A stretch of DNA of 64,000 nt from Sabethes cyaneus (GCF_943734655.1 NC_071355.1:243807183-243871182); one strand, 5' to 3'. Shown: positions 48,331 to 60,600, numbered from the stretch's first letter. Numbers and translations are program-made. Notes: a model not told the origin generated them from the letters alone.

Positions 48331-48412
48331 AAAATAATTTGTGGGATATGACTTAAATTGTTTATAAATCAATTATCTGTGGGTTTTACAGCCTGGAAAA
48401 CTCGAATGTGAG
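48328..48412 (+). repeat. ~90-bp dispersed repeat, copy 2
   Basis: AAAAATAATTTGTGGGATATG through CAGCCTGGAAAACTCGAA, clearly non-purine sequence lying exactly between the two higher-order units; matches 37590-37685. Confidence 0.75.
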
Positions 48413-49970
48413 CAAAAAGAGAAGGAAATATATACAAAAGAAACTAGAATCAAAGGAAAGATAGCAGAGATAAGAAACAAAAAAAAATTAAAAAAATTAA
48501 AGAAAGGGACAGATTATATGATAGATATATGACGAAAAAGAGAATAAAAGGAGAGGAGACATAAAAACAAAGAGAAAGAAAACGGAAAAACAAGAGAGTA
48601 GCTACAAAGAGAAATAAAGCAAAGAATCGGAGAAGGAGAAAAGGAGAGCGAAAAGGACACAATGAGATAAAAAAAGAGAAGTGCTAAAGAGAAAAAACAC
48701 AGAGTTTTATACACAGAGAGGACTATGAGAGAGAGAAGAAGAAGAAAAGGAATGAGCTTACCTAGGCCGGAAGAGAGTGAAAATAATGAAAAAAGGAGAT
48801 GAAAAAAGAAGATGAAAAAAGACAAAAACATAGAAGAGCAAAGAAAAGGAAAGAAACGAAAGCTTAAAAAGTGAAAAAACCAAAAGTTTGAAAAAGGAGG
48901 GAGAGAAGACTTACACAACCGACACAAAAACCGCCAACAAGATGGAAAAAGAAGAAGCAAAAAAGAAAATAGCAAAAAGCTTAAAAAATGATAAAACCAA
49001 GGAGGGAGAGAAGACACAAAACAGAGTTGGGGAGAGACATAGAAATAAGGGGAAAACAGAGAGCAAAAAGTGAAAAAGGGAGACACAATTAAGGCAAATG
49101 TTAAAAAGAAAACTAAACTGAAGAGAGGAAAAAAGGAGAAAAATTAAAAAGAAAGAACAAAGAGGATAAAGTGGGAAAAGGAAAAGGCTACATACAATAC
49201 ATACGTACAAATAAGAGGGAGTAAATAGGAGCAAAAAAAGAGAGAAAAGTCGAAAATGAAGCCTGCGTAGAAAGAGAGAAGAAAGAAAAGGGAAGCGAAC
49301 ATACCAAGAGAATAACGAAAAAACAGAAAAGAGAGAAAATAGGAAAGACAAAACTAGATAAAAAGGTAAAAGAGGAAAAAATCGTTGAAAAGAGAAAAAA
49401 CGAGAAGAGAAGAGAAAAATGAGAAAAGTGCGGAGTTTTAAACAAAGACAGCGATAGAGAGAAAAAACAGAAAACAGAGTGAGTATAATAATAATAATGA
49501 GAAAGGAGATAAAAAAGCAGGAAAAGACGTATAAGAAACAAAGGGAAAGAAAGGAACAAGTCAGCCGAAAAAAAAGGAAACAGGATAAACGAAAAGGAGA
49601 CAAAATGGAGGCAAATGGTAGTGAGAAAAGTGAGATAAGCATTAATGAGAAAAATAAGACAAACAAATAAGATGTACACAAAAGATGGAGAAAAATTCCC
49701 AGACAAAAAGAAAAAAAATGAAGGAAAAAAAATTAAGACAGACGCAGGAAACGTAAGAAAAAAGATACATAAAATAGACACAGAGTCGAAGTAAATCGAC
49801 GAAAAAGAGAGAGAAAAAGAAGGCAACAAAGAGAAAAAACTATAAAAAATCCACAAATAAGAAAGAATATAAGCTAAACGGATAAAAAGAGCTAGAGAAC
49901 TGCGGAAGACAAAGAAGAAAAATATATAGAAACAGTAAAGGATAAAGGATAAAAAGTCTAAAAGAAATTT
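48413..49970 (+). repeat. Higher-order unit 2 of the purine array
   Basis: Repeats the landmarks of 46605-48330 about 1.7-1.9 kb downstream in the same order, with indels. Confidence 0.75.
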
Positions 49971-50199
49971 AGAAAAAGTATAAAAGAGAGCTTTAGAAAA
50001 TGTAAAAAATTTCAAGTTCAAAATCTTGACTCTCATAAATTGAAAGAAAAGCCATAAAAAAATAAAAAAAGAATCCGACAAACTCAACAGTGAAAGCCAC
50101 ATGAAGGCTGATGGAGAGCCAGAAAAAAAGGAAGAGAAAGGCGAAAAATGTCAAAAAGAGAGTCTGGTAAAGCTTGAAAAAGTTAAAGAAAGTCAGAAC

Positions 50200-50244
<45 letters not shown>

Positions 50245-50786
50245 ATAAAAGGTGATTAAAGGGAAAACAAAAAACCAAACGATCAAAAATACAAAACATA
50301 GCAGAATATAAAAGAATCAAGAAAACAGAACAAATCAAAAAAAGAAAACAGAAATCAGAGACAAAAATAAAGACGAAGCAAAAAGGCATACAAAAAGAAT
50401 AGGAACAGAAAGTGTAAACATAAAAAAGAAAAAGAAAAGCGAAAAGGAAAGAAGATAAAAGACATGGAGAAGATAGAGAACAGAAAAAAACTAGACAAAA
50501 AAGAGAAAAGCATTAGAAGGTGATAAAACGGCATAGAATTTGGGGAGCAAAATGTAATACAAGAGACAAAAACGAGTTAGAAAACAAAACATTTAACAAA
50601 AATAAAGAAAATATCGAAAAAAGAAGATAAAAGAGACAGATAAACATCGAAAACGAAGACAAAAGGAAATTGAGTTGAAGTGAGAAAACGGAAAGAATGT
50701 AAAAATACGCAAAAAAGAGAAAAATCATAAAACTGAGCGACCTGAACAGAGTTATGAACGTGAAACTAGAGAGAGAGAGAGAGTAG

Positions 50787-50872
50787 GAGTCGGAGTCGGA
50801 GTCGGAGTCGGAGTAGGAGTCGGAGAAGGAGTAGGAGTAGGAGCAGGAGTAGGAGTAGGAGTAGGACCAGAA
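50787..50872. repeat. (GGAGTC/GGAGTA)n hexamer
   Basis: About 14 units alternating between GGAGTC and GGAGTA at the right end of the purine array. Confidence 0.92.
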
Positions 50873-51524
50873 TATTAAAATAAGGAAGAGAAGAAGCGAA
50901 TAAAAGTTGAGTTTAATTTGAATTCCTTTTAACGATAAATTTGGTAGACTGTCTTTCGGCTGGGTGTGTTTTGGAAAAAAAATTAAGATGAAAACACAAG
51001 AAAATACAGTGGACGGGCTTCCACTGTACATCTTGGGACGACTGTTCCTATAACTTAACGTTCAACTATTTCAATGATCTGAATGGATGGAGCTCAAGAA
51101 ACAAAAAAACTGCGGTGAGAAATTTCCATTTGTATATCAGTTCAGTTGATATTCAAGTAATTTTTATGGTTAAAAAGCATATTTTTACATCCCATAATGT
51201 AATTACTGCAGCATCAGTTTCATTGCATTTCAGCAAGCTACGAAAAAGATGTATTAAATATTGTTTTCTTTCTGCATTCTTTTCAGGTACAGGACTGTAG
51301 TCATTTTCACGCTTCATTGAGCATCCGCATTCGTCCAAAGAACGAAAGGTAAAAATTGTACCCATATTTGTTTTAACGATTAGACTGTGAATTTTCATGT
51401 CTTACAATCGAGTGAAACCTCCGATGATACCAATTATAAAAAGAAACTGTATCTTGGTATGAACTTTTCGTTTCGTTTGTGCTCTTACGACTACTACATC
51501 TCAGTTATACAGAATTCTAATAAA

Positions 51525-51770
51525 GGGTGTACAGCGCAATAGTTGTTTACAATTTTGCAGAAAAAAGTATACTTTTATGATTTGTATTTATGGAGCTATA
51601 GGGCTGCAACGCCTTTAGTTGCAAAAAAGAGCGCTCTTTTTGCTACCAATCAGCTAGCAGGTTCATAGCACCATGAATACAAAAGATAAAACTATACTTT
51701 CTTCAGCATTATTGTAGATAATAACTAACTCTCCAATTGCCCTATACATCACCTTTTCAAATTATGCTTG
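51525..51770. mobile_element. Foldback element (~245 bp)
   Basis: GAAAAAAGTATACTTTTATG + ATTTGTATTTATGG-GCTAT on the left is mirrored by ATAGCACCATGAATACAAAA + GATAAAACTATACTTTCTTC on the right. Outer ends GGTGTACAGCGCAATAG and (inverted) GGTGATGTATAGGGCAATTG are related. No coding frame; MITE-like. Confidence 0.65.
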
Positions 51771-51789
51771 GCTGAGGCGCTGTAATCAA

Positions 51790-54180
51790 AAGAGCAAAAT
51801 AAAAGCGAAAAGAGCGTGCCAAACCTATTAAGTATGACTAACAAAGGTGATAACTAACGTTGGATTACGCACGGCCAAACCCATCCGCTATCCGGAGATT
51901 TTCCCTTACGTCATTGCGCCTTTTTGAAAAGGGCAACTTTTACCTCCTACCGGCCAGTCAATTGCTTTTCGCTGCTATCCGCCATCCGTGCAATGGTCTC
52001 CGATTCAGCCGGTTATGTTGCGGACTCGGTACGATTATAATTTTAATGCTTATAACATGTACATACATAAGTCGCAAAGGTTGATGTCACACAACGGGTG
52101 GGCCCAATCGGAATGACCCTTTCGTCTTTCCGGAGGAAAGTTTCTTCCGCCCCGTCCGCCTCAACATGGCAGCCAACACGACTCATTAATGTCTGGGGGT
52201 CCGGTAATAATTAGCGAATATTTCGAGATAACTTCACACCGAAGAAGAGGATATCATATCCCAACAAGCTTGGTTGGGTCTTCTTCGGTTCGCTTTGTGT
52301 ATAAGGTTCCGTGACAGTTCGTTGGGTTAATCATAAATCTTTGCGCCTGGTTCCCGCCAGAAAGGGTTAGGTTTCAACGCAGCACAGGCAGTCACTGCTT
52401 GACCACGTTCGGAGATGAATATAATTTTATTGGCCATAATGAGAGGGCTACTGGTGGCATTTAGACACGACGAAAGCGCCGGGGTCAGTCCGGTCAGCTA
52501 ATTGGCCAATCCGTCGAAAGTAATAAATTAAATTAGTCATATTTTTATTACGCGTATGCCAATGGTATAGCATAACCAACAGGCTAAAGAATTCGATAAT
52601 CTTTTTTTGATAATTTTAATTTAAAACCAAAGCTCCCACTAAGCCCTGCCCGTTGGTACGTACACGGATGAGTCAATTGACCGGCCGTCGCGTCGGTTGT
52701 TGAAAAAACGCGCAGTTTGCTTAACCCCGTTAGTCTCATCATCTCGAAGCCCATAATCAGTTGTTTACCAGCAGCACACTCGTAGGAATTAAATCATCCA
52801 CATAAGTAGACACGCAACCTGCTGCTAAGTAAAGACGTTGGCTGGCAGGCAGGCAGGCAGAGCGGGCCTTGATGTAAACATTTACTCATCTATAAACTCT
52901 ACGCACGCACCAGGGCAGCGCGAGCGCGACCCAACAAGCCACTATCGCATCGCCCGCTGCTAATCAAACCTACGCGGATTCACCTCGGGTTCGTCCTTAT
53001 CGCTGGGCTGGGTTTGGTTCCTTTTTTCTCCCGGCGAGCTTATCGCCCTTCGGTACGGGTGCGACCGAAGGTCGTCGAACAACCGTTCTGTTGTTCGATA
53101 ATGTGTTTTTTTTTTCGAAGGAATTTTTGCATGCTGACCATTGTTGTTCGATTTTGGAGTGTTTCCGATTACGGTGTCAAAAACCTTGAGTCGAATCATG
53201 GTTAGATAATATCAGACACGTGTAAACATATCGCCGTTTAAAAGCGTAGAGATTGCAACAAATTATTCCGATAATTTACTTTTTTTTTGTGATAAAAATT
53301 TCGAATCTCAAACGGTGCGCGTTCGTTTAGCTTTCTTCATTTATGTAATTTGTTTTTCCGTTGAGACCCGTTGTTATCAAAACCGAATCTAATCGTAGGC
53401 AGTGGACAGCGAAAATTTAACGCTTCACAAACGGGTGACTTCCAGTTTAACTAGTACCTAACCGTGTGTTTTTCGTTACGCCCAACGGCCGTGTGCCGTT
53501 ATGGAATGATGAGACTTCCCTTCTCAATTAACAAACCAGCAGTCGCGTATTTCATTACTTCATTAGCAAAGCAACCACCTGGTTGCAAGCGAACCGAACG
53601 TAGGTATATGATAGCCAATTCCGGATAAAACTACTCTCTCCAATTAATAATTCACCCTTCGGAAGCCATCCTAAATCAGCGAGTCGGCTGGGGTCCATTC
53701 CGGGGTCGTCGCCGTGGTCGTTGGTCGGGTGGTTTGACATTTAGTAAATTGATAATGATACGTCACGCACCGCGGTCGGTTTGTTGGAGGTTCGAACTTT
53801 TGAGGCTTTTTTTTCCTCTTTCGATCTGCCCATAATTCATTTTCGGACCGCTGCACTGCGCTGGCTAGCGGACTGCCCTATCGGTTACAGACTCCCGCGG
53901 AGTCTGTGCAGATTGGTTGTTGATTAGATGTTACAACAACGGGTAGACGACTGCTTGCGTGGGGTGATTTCCCCCTTTAATCATGTCTGCGTTTGAAGTA
54001 GTCTGAGTGGCATAAGATAGTTGGTTTACCTATGTTTCATACTATAATTACTAATTTTCCTCCACATTTATCCCATAAATCAATGAACTCATAAAATAAT
54101 TAATATATTCTGAGACAGTTCGACTTAAACTACACAGCAATGAAAACAATCTTATTAGTCAGTTGTGAAACATACTAGTA
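51790..54180. other. GC-moderate block, no gene recognised
   Basis: Resembles the other unique native blocks in composition. No frame with a conserved signature on either strand. Confidence 0.4.
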
Positions 54181-54184
54181 AAAA

Positions 54185-54540
54185 CCATTTATTGTCTAAT
54201 GTCTAATTTACTAGACCCTGCAATAAAGTGGAAGCAGTATAACAAGAAGGTAAGGCTAGGATCCAGTAGAATACCAAGATCCGTTACATGGTACACTCGG
54301 TTGAGAATAATACCGTCGATATGATAATCAAAGATAATCGTATCTGTTGAACGATGAAGAGTCATAACGCTGCATTTTGCGATACTGATAATGAGTTTGT
54401 TCAGCTGACACAAATGTTTACATGTTTAGTAACAATTGCAGGCATAAATAAATCGGCGTAAATTAGTTGAACATCGTTGAAGAAAATGACGAACAATCGT
54501 GGTCCCAAATTGCTCCCTTGCGGAACGCGGAACATATTAA
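54185..54540 (-). pseudogene. Jockey-like LINE RT fragment at the edge of the 12-bp array
   Basis: Minus strand: RVPQGSNLGPRLFVIFFNDV (VPQGSxLGP motif), then after a short gap QLNKLIISIAKCSVMTLHRS and LNRVYHVTDLGILLDPSLTF. These are the Jockey RT landmarks. The 12-bp array begins within a few bases of its upstream end. Confidence 0.8.
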
Positions 54541-54547
54541 CACGCCA

Positions 54548-54885
54548 CCAAATTTAAGACTAAATTCAAGATCAAAGCTAGGACAAAATTTGAGGCTAAA
54601 TTCGAAAAAAGCTTCGAGATCAAATTCGATACCAAATTTTATCCCAAATCCAATAGCAAATTCGAGAACAACTTCTAGACCATATTTTACATCAAATTTG
54701 AGACCAAACTCGAGACTAAATTGGAAACCAAATTTAAGGCGAAATTCGAGATAAAATTCGAGACCATCTTCGAGGTCAAATTCGAGACCTAATTTAAGAC
54801 AAAATTTGAGACTAAATTCGAGACCAACTATGAGGCCAAATTTGAGACTAAATTCGAGAAAAGCTTCGAGACCAAAATAACCTCC
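54548..54885. repeat. 12-bp array (GAGACCAAATTC), block 1
   Basis: Degenerate tandem units of GAGACCAAATTC/GAGACTAAATTC, running from the Jockey fragment to the SINE. Confidence 0.9.
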
Positions 54886-55065
54886 ATGTTGGCCTCGAGG
54901 TATGATGCTGGCTTAATAAGCCAGTCGTCGTATGTTCGAATCCCGACTGGGAGAGGCTGTTAGAGTCAATAGGATCGTAGCAACTGGCCCTGCAATTGTC
55001 CTGCACTCTAACAGCTGGCCGCGAAATTCGTCTTATAGAAACAGAAGGTCAAGTTTCGATAACGG
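54886..55065 (+). mobile_element. tRNA-derived SINE, forward copy
   Basis: tRNA-like head with B-box-like GTTCGAATCCC at 54934-54944 and a body matching the reversed copy at 18300-18505. Inserted in, or captured by, the 12-bp array region. Confidence 0.78.
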
Positions 55066-55077
55066 AATGCAGCACCT

Positions 55078-55440
55078 TCGCGGTAGTTGACAGAAGCTAT
55101 AAACCATAGAGTCGGACCCGCCTCCTTACTTCCGAGACCAAAGAGCTAGTGCGCAGTATTTATAACGCAAATCTGTGGCCAAACTCCAAAAACCAACCGC
55201 TAGAAATATTATTATCGTGCAAATGTATTACTTATAGTATAAGAAATGACTTAATTTTCCCACCTAATACCTTAGCATGCCTTAGCCAAATTAATTTGAC
55301 CAGTATAATTCGATATCAAAAGTGATAAAAGTTAATACTTTACTCATTGCCCGTGTAGAATGCTCTTTAGGCACCCAAACGGAGTCTGGTATTCCGCTTA
55401 CATCCCCTTACTAACCCTAAGCCCCGGCCGACCCAATCAA
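55078..55440 (+). repeat. ~365-bp direct repeat, copy 1
   Basis: From CGGTAGTTGACAGAAGCTAT to CTAACCCTAAGCCCC; highly similar to 59248-59612. Follows the SINE directly, so it may be the 3' part of a longer composite element. Confidence 0.85.
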
Positions 55441-55700
55441 TCAGACATTTTTAGAAGATATTTATGATAGCTGTGATAAAAATGAGCCCGAGAAACCTTC
55501 CTCTATTAATTATCAAAGATCCCAGTACTGGCCTTATTCTTAAACGGAATAAAAGCACTTTCTAAACAACGCAACAATCATGTTTGGTAAATTTTTACCT
55601 CGAGTCCCACTTGAAAACACAAAAGTATTATGACATACACCCATATTCAGAAGTAAACGCGACTGCTGTTCATTTACTGATTAGTCAAAAAGCCCTTGTC
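55441..55700. other. Non-repetitive spacer
   Basis: Between the 365-bp repeat and the next array block; nothing recognised. Confidence 0.5.
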
Positions 55701-55704
55701 GTAG

Positions 55705-57212
55705 GGGACAACATTTGAGGCCAAATTCGAGACCGAATTCGGGACAAACTTCGAGACTAAATTCAAGATCAAATTCAAGATAAAATATGAGATTAAATTC
55801 TAGCTCAAATCGATGGCCTACTTCAGGACCACATTTGTGACTATCTTCTATACCAAATTTGTCACCAAATTTGCGATTAGCTTCAAGACTAAATTTGAGA
55901 CCAAATTCGAGACTAAATTCGATACCAAATTTAAGGCGAAATTCGAGATTAAAGTCGGGACCAAATTTGGGCTTCGAGGTCAAATTCAAGACCTAAACTG
56001 AGACCATGTTAGAGGCCAAGTCCAATACAAAATTTATGACCAACCTCGAGACCAAATTTGAAGCCAACTTCGTGACCAAATTCGACACAAAATTTACGAC
56101 TTGCTTCGAGACTTAATTCGAAACCAAATTTAAGGTGAATTTGGAGACTAAAGTCGGAACCAGCTTCGTACTAAATTTGAGGTCAAATTCGAGACCAAGT
56201 TTGAAACCAAATTCAAGACCATATCTGAGGCCAACCTCGAGACCATAGCTGACCAAGATTGAGGCTAAGTCAAAGACCAAATCTAAGACCAAATTCGAGA
56301 ACATCTTCTAAACCAAATTTGCGACCAAATTCGAGATTAAATTCGAAGCCAAATTCAAAGCAAAATTTGACACTAAAGTCGGGACCAACGTCGAGACCAG
56401 CTTCGATTCTATATTTGAGGCGAAATTCGAGACCTAATTTGAGACCAAATTTGAGACCAAATTTGAGGATAAATTCATAACCAAATTTGTGGCCAACCAG
56501 AAATACAATTGAAACCATATTTGAGGCAAAATTTAAGACCAAATTCGAGACCAAAGTTGACGCTAAATTCGAGACTACATTTGAGTCCAAATTTAAGAAC
56601 AAATTAAAGATCCAGCTCAAGGTAGAGACTAAATTTGAGGCCAAATTCGAGACTTAATTTGAGGGTAAATTCGAGACCAACTTTGAGACCAAATTCGAGA
56701 CCATCCTCGAGATCAAAATTGCGACTAGCTTCCAGATAAAAGTCGATACCAGCTTCGAGACTTAACTCGAACCAAGACTAATTCAAAACTAAATTTGAGA
56801 CCAAATTGAAGACTAAATACAGAACCAAATTCGAGGTTAACTTCTAGCCAAAATTCGAGACCAAATTTAAAACCTAATCCGAAACTAACATAGAGACTAA
56901 ATTCGAGACCAAATTTTAGGAAAAAGATAGAAACCAAATTCGATTATGGCCTCAAATTTGAGACTAAATTCGAAACTTTTTTCAGGAACAATGTAAAAAT
57001 AAATTTGAGACTAGCTCGGAGATCAAATTCAAGAACATTTAAGGCCAAATACGAGACCAAATTTTAGCCTAAATTCGAGACTAAATTCGAAACCAAATTT
57101 AAGGTGACATTGGAGACTAAAGTCGGAACCAGTTTCGTACTAAGTTTGAAACCAAATTCAAGACCATATCTGAGGACAACCTCGAGACCATACATGACCA
57201 AGATTGAGGTTA
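55705..57212. repeat. 12-bp array, block 2
   Basis: GAGACCAAATTC-type units. A patterned segment beginning GAGACTTAATTCGAAACCAA at 56108 recurs near 57073, giving a higher-order period of about 965 bp. Confidence 0.9.
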
Positions 57213-57418
57213 ATTTAATATTTTTTTGAAACGGTGGTTCTACAATTGATGCAGGGACGGTAAGGGAAAGTAATGAAAATTTTGGTAATGGAGGGGAAAG
57301 AGCGGAAAGGTGAGGGGAGGGGGAGGTGGTATTGGTAGCTACGCTTAACAAGTAGTTGTTTTGACTGCTACCTTTTGTCCAATTGTACGACCACCGTTTC
57401 AAAAAAATATTAATATTA
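57213..57418. mobile_element. ~205-bp TIR element inserted in the 12-bp array
   Basis: Left end TTTTTTTGAAACGGTGGTTC + TACAATTG and right end CAATTGTACGACCACCGTTT + CAAAAAAA are inverted copies of about 35 bp, extended by AT-rich ATATT. The inside is G-rich and unlike the array. No coding frame. Confidence 0.82.
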
Positions 57419-59240
57419 ATGCCTGACCACATTTCAAGGTCAAAGATTAAAAACACGAGTTTGGTCTATTGAGGTTAAGTCCAAGACCAAATTCGAGAAC
57501 AACTTCTCGACCAAAACCGAGATTAAATTCGAAGCAAAATTTGGCAATAAAGTCGGGACCAACATCGAGACCGAATTCGAGACCAGCTTCGATACTAAAT
57601 TTGAGGCCAAATCCGATACCTAATTTGAGACCAAGTTGGAGGCCAAATTCAAACCAAATTTGGGACTAAAGTCGGAACCCACTTCGAGACCAGCTTCGAT
57701 GTCAAATTCGAAACCTTAGGCCTTGTAGCCAACCTTGAGACCATATTTGAGGCCAAGGTTGGGGACAAGTTCGAGACCAAATCCAAGACTAAATTCGACA
57801 ACAATTTCTAGACCAAAATTGCGACTATCATCGAGACCGAATTCGAGATTGAATTCGAAGCCTAATTTAAAGCACATTTTGGAACTAAAGTGGGTACCAA
57901 CTTCGAGACTGAATTCAAGACCATATTCGAGGCCAAATTCGAGACTTAATTCGAGCGCAAATTAAACACTAATTCGAGACTGAATTTGAGAACAAATTAA
58001 AGATCCAATTTAAGACCAAGGTCGAGGCCAAATTCGAGATGAAATCTGAGACTAACTTCGAGGCCAAATTCTAACCCAAGTTGAACACAAATTCGAGCCT
58101 GATTTGGAGATCAAATATGAGACCATTTTCGAGCTCAAATTCAACACTGTATTCAAGACCAAATTTAAGACAAAATTTCAAACCAAATTCGGGACCAACT
58201 TCAAGACCAAGTACGAGATCAAATTAGTAGCCGAATTTGATAATGAATTGAGGCAAAATTTGAGATCGGATTTGCGAGACTAAATTCGAAACGAATTTTG
58301 AGATCAAATTGAAGGCCAAATTCGAGAAAAAATTTGAGACCAACTTCGAGATCAAATTCGAGACCTAAACTGAGACCAAGTTTGAGGTCAAATGCTATAC
58401 CAAATTTGTGGCCAATTTCGAGACTGTGTTCGAGGCCGAATTGGCGGCTAGCTTCTAGACCAAATTTGAGATCAAACTCGAGACTAAATTCGAAACCCAA
58501 TTTCAGGGCGAAATTTGATACTAAAGTCGGGACCAGCGTACTAAATTTGAGGCCAAATTCAAGCTCAATTTGAGACCAAATTTGAGACCAAATTCAAACC
58601 CAAATTTGTGGCTAACCCGGAAACTATATTCGAAGCCAAATTTGAGGCCAATTTCGATACCTAATTTGAGACCAAGTTTGAGGCCAAATTCAAGACCATA
58701 TTTGAGGCCAACCTCGAGACATATTAAACCCAAAGTTGAGGTCAAGTTCGAGACCAAATGCGAGAACAATTTCTAGACCAAATTTGTGACTAGCTTCGAG
58801 ACGAAATTCGAGATTAAATTGGAAACCAAATTTAAAGCAAAATTGGAGACTAAAGTCGAGACCAAATTCGAGACCAAATTCGTGGCCAACTTCGAGACCA
58901 TATTCGAGGCCAAATTTGAGACCACATTCGGCACCAACTATGAGATCAAATTTAAGATTAAATTGCGGACCGAATTCGATCCTAAATTTTAGCCCAAATT
59001 GGAAATCAAATTTGAGGCCAAATTTCAAATCAAATTCCAGATCAATTCGAGACTAAATTTAGACCAAATGTAAGACCAAGTTCGAGACTTAATTCGAGTG
59101 CAAATTCAACACTAAATCGAGACCTAAATTTAAGAGCAAATTAAAGATCCAAGTCAAGATCAAGGTCGAGACCAAATTTGAGGCCAAATTCAATACCAAA
59201 TTTGAAACCAAATTCGAAACTAGATTTGTCCAGTCCAACC
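57419..59240. repeat. 12-bp array, block 3
   Basis: Continuation of the array. The segment GAGGCCAAATTCAAGACCAT…TTGAGGCCAACCTCGAGACA at 58680 recurs at 59648, again about 965 bp apart. Confidence 0.9.
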
Positions 59241-59247
59241 AGGACGT

Positions 59248-59612
59248 TCGCGGTAGTCGACAGATGCTATAAACCATAGAGTCGGATCCGCCTCCTTACC
59301 CTCGAGACCAAAGAGCTTGTGCGCAGTATTTATAACGAGAAACTGTCCCCAAACTCCAAAAACCAACTGCTAGAAATATTATTATTGTGAAGCGAATGTA
59401 ATATAGTATAAGAATTATTTTTCCCACCTGATACCTTAGCATGCGTTAGCCAAATTAATTTGACGAGTATAATTCGATATCAAAAATGATAAAAGCTGAT
59501 ACTTTAGCACTTCTATCATTGCCCGTAATCATTGTAGAATGCTCTTTAGGCATCCAAACAGAGTCTGGTATCCCGCTTACATCCCCTTACTAACCCTAAG
59601 CCCCGCCCGACG
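59248..59612 (+). repeat. ~365-bp direct repeat, copy 2
   Basis: Same sequence and orientation as 55078-55440 with small differences, for example an extra insertion near 59510-59535. It interrupts the 12-bp array without a neighbouring SINE head. Confidence 0.85.
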
Positions 59613-59619
59613 GGACAAT

Positions 59620-60600
59620 TTCGAGGCCTAATTTGAGACCAGGTTTGAGGCCAAATTCAAGACCATATTTGAGGCCAACCTCGAGACATATTTAACGCCA
59701 AGGTTGAGGTCAAGTTCGAGACCAAACCCGAGAACAATTTCTAGACCAAATTTTTGACTAGCTTCGAGACGAAAAAAAAGCAAAATTTAAAGCAAAATTG
59801 GAGACTAAAGTCGAGACCAAATTTGTGGCCAACTTAGAGACCATATTCGAGGTCAAATTTGAGACCAATTTCGGTACCAACTATGAGATCAAAATTTGAT
59901 CTTAAATTTTAGCCCAAATTCGATATCAAATTTAAGACCAAATTTCAAACCAAATTCAAGGCCAATTCGAGACTAAATTTGGATCAAATGCGAGACCGAG
60001 TTAGGACTCGAATTTAGTATTTGAGTGCAAATTCAACACTAAATCGAGACCGAAAATTGAGATCAAAGTCAAGATCAAAGTCGAGACCAAATTTGAGGCC
60101 AAATTCAATACCAAATTCGAGACTAGATTTAAAGGCTAATTCTAGCCCAAATTGTAGACTGATTTTGAGACTGTATTCACGACTAAATTTAAGACACAAT
60201 TTCAGACCAAATTTGGGACCAACTGCAAGACCAAGATGAGACCAAATTAAAAATTGGCCTCAGGACCAAATATGGGGCTGAATTTGAGATCAAACTCGAG
60301 GCCAAATTCGAGACCAAATTTCAGACTGAATTTGTGGACAAAATTTAAGATCAAGTTTGCGAGACTAAATTCGAAACCAATTTTGAGAGCTAATTTGGGC
60401 TCCAATGCATGTTCAAATTCAAGATCGAATTTGAAACTAAATTCGAGGCCAACTCCGAAACGCCATTCAAACCCAGATTGGAGAACAAATGTGGGTCCAA
60501 ATGCGAAAACAAAAACTCCTGACCAAATTCGGAACCAAATGCATGGCCATATTCGAGATCCAAATTTCGGGGCCAAATTTGACACTAAATTCAAGCAAGA
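59620..60600. repeat. 12-bp array, block 4
   Basis: Final part of the GAGACCAAATTC array, ending near AATTCAAGCAAGACTAAC. Confidence 0.9.

Larger units (their letters stand above)
45750..50930. repeat. 5-kb purine-rich array
   Basis: Plus strand almost entirely A and G with words such as AAAGAGAAAAAG and GAGAAGAAAAG. Contains (CATA)n at 47270-47302, (GA)n at 50202-50241 and a hexamer at 50787-50872. Regions 46605-48330 and 48413-49970 are diverged copies of each other. If it lies in an upstream sick intron, the sense RNA would have a 5-kb pyrimidine tract. The long minus-strand frames (up to 304 codons of Phe/Ser/Leu) are artefacts. Confidence 0.88.

Noticed and set aside
45717..51031. Many hydrophobic Phe/Ser/Leu-rich minus-strand frames, up to 304 codons, resembling membrane proteins
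   Set aside because: They are the complement of an A/G-only array; composition alone removes stops and mimics transmembrane segments.
54886..55000. Possible tRNA gene
   Set aside because: The B box is good, but the cloverleaf stems do not pair properly, and diverged copies elsewhere share an attached unrelated body; it is a SINE.
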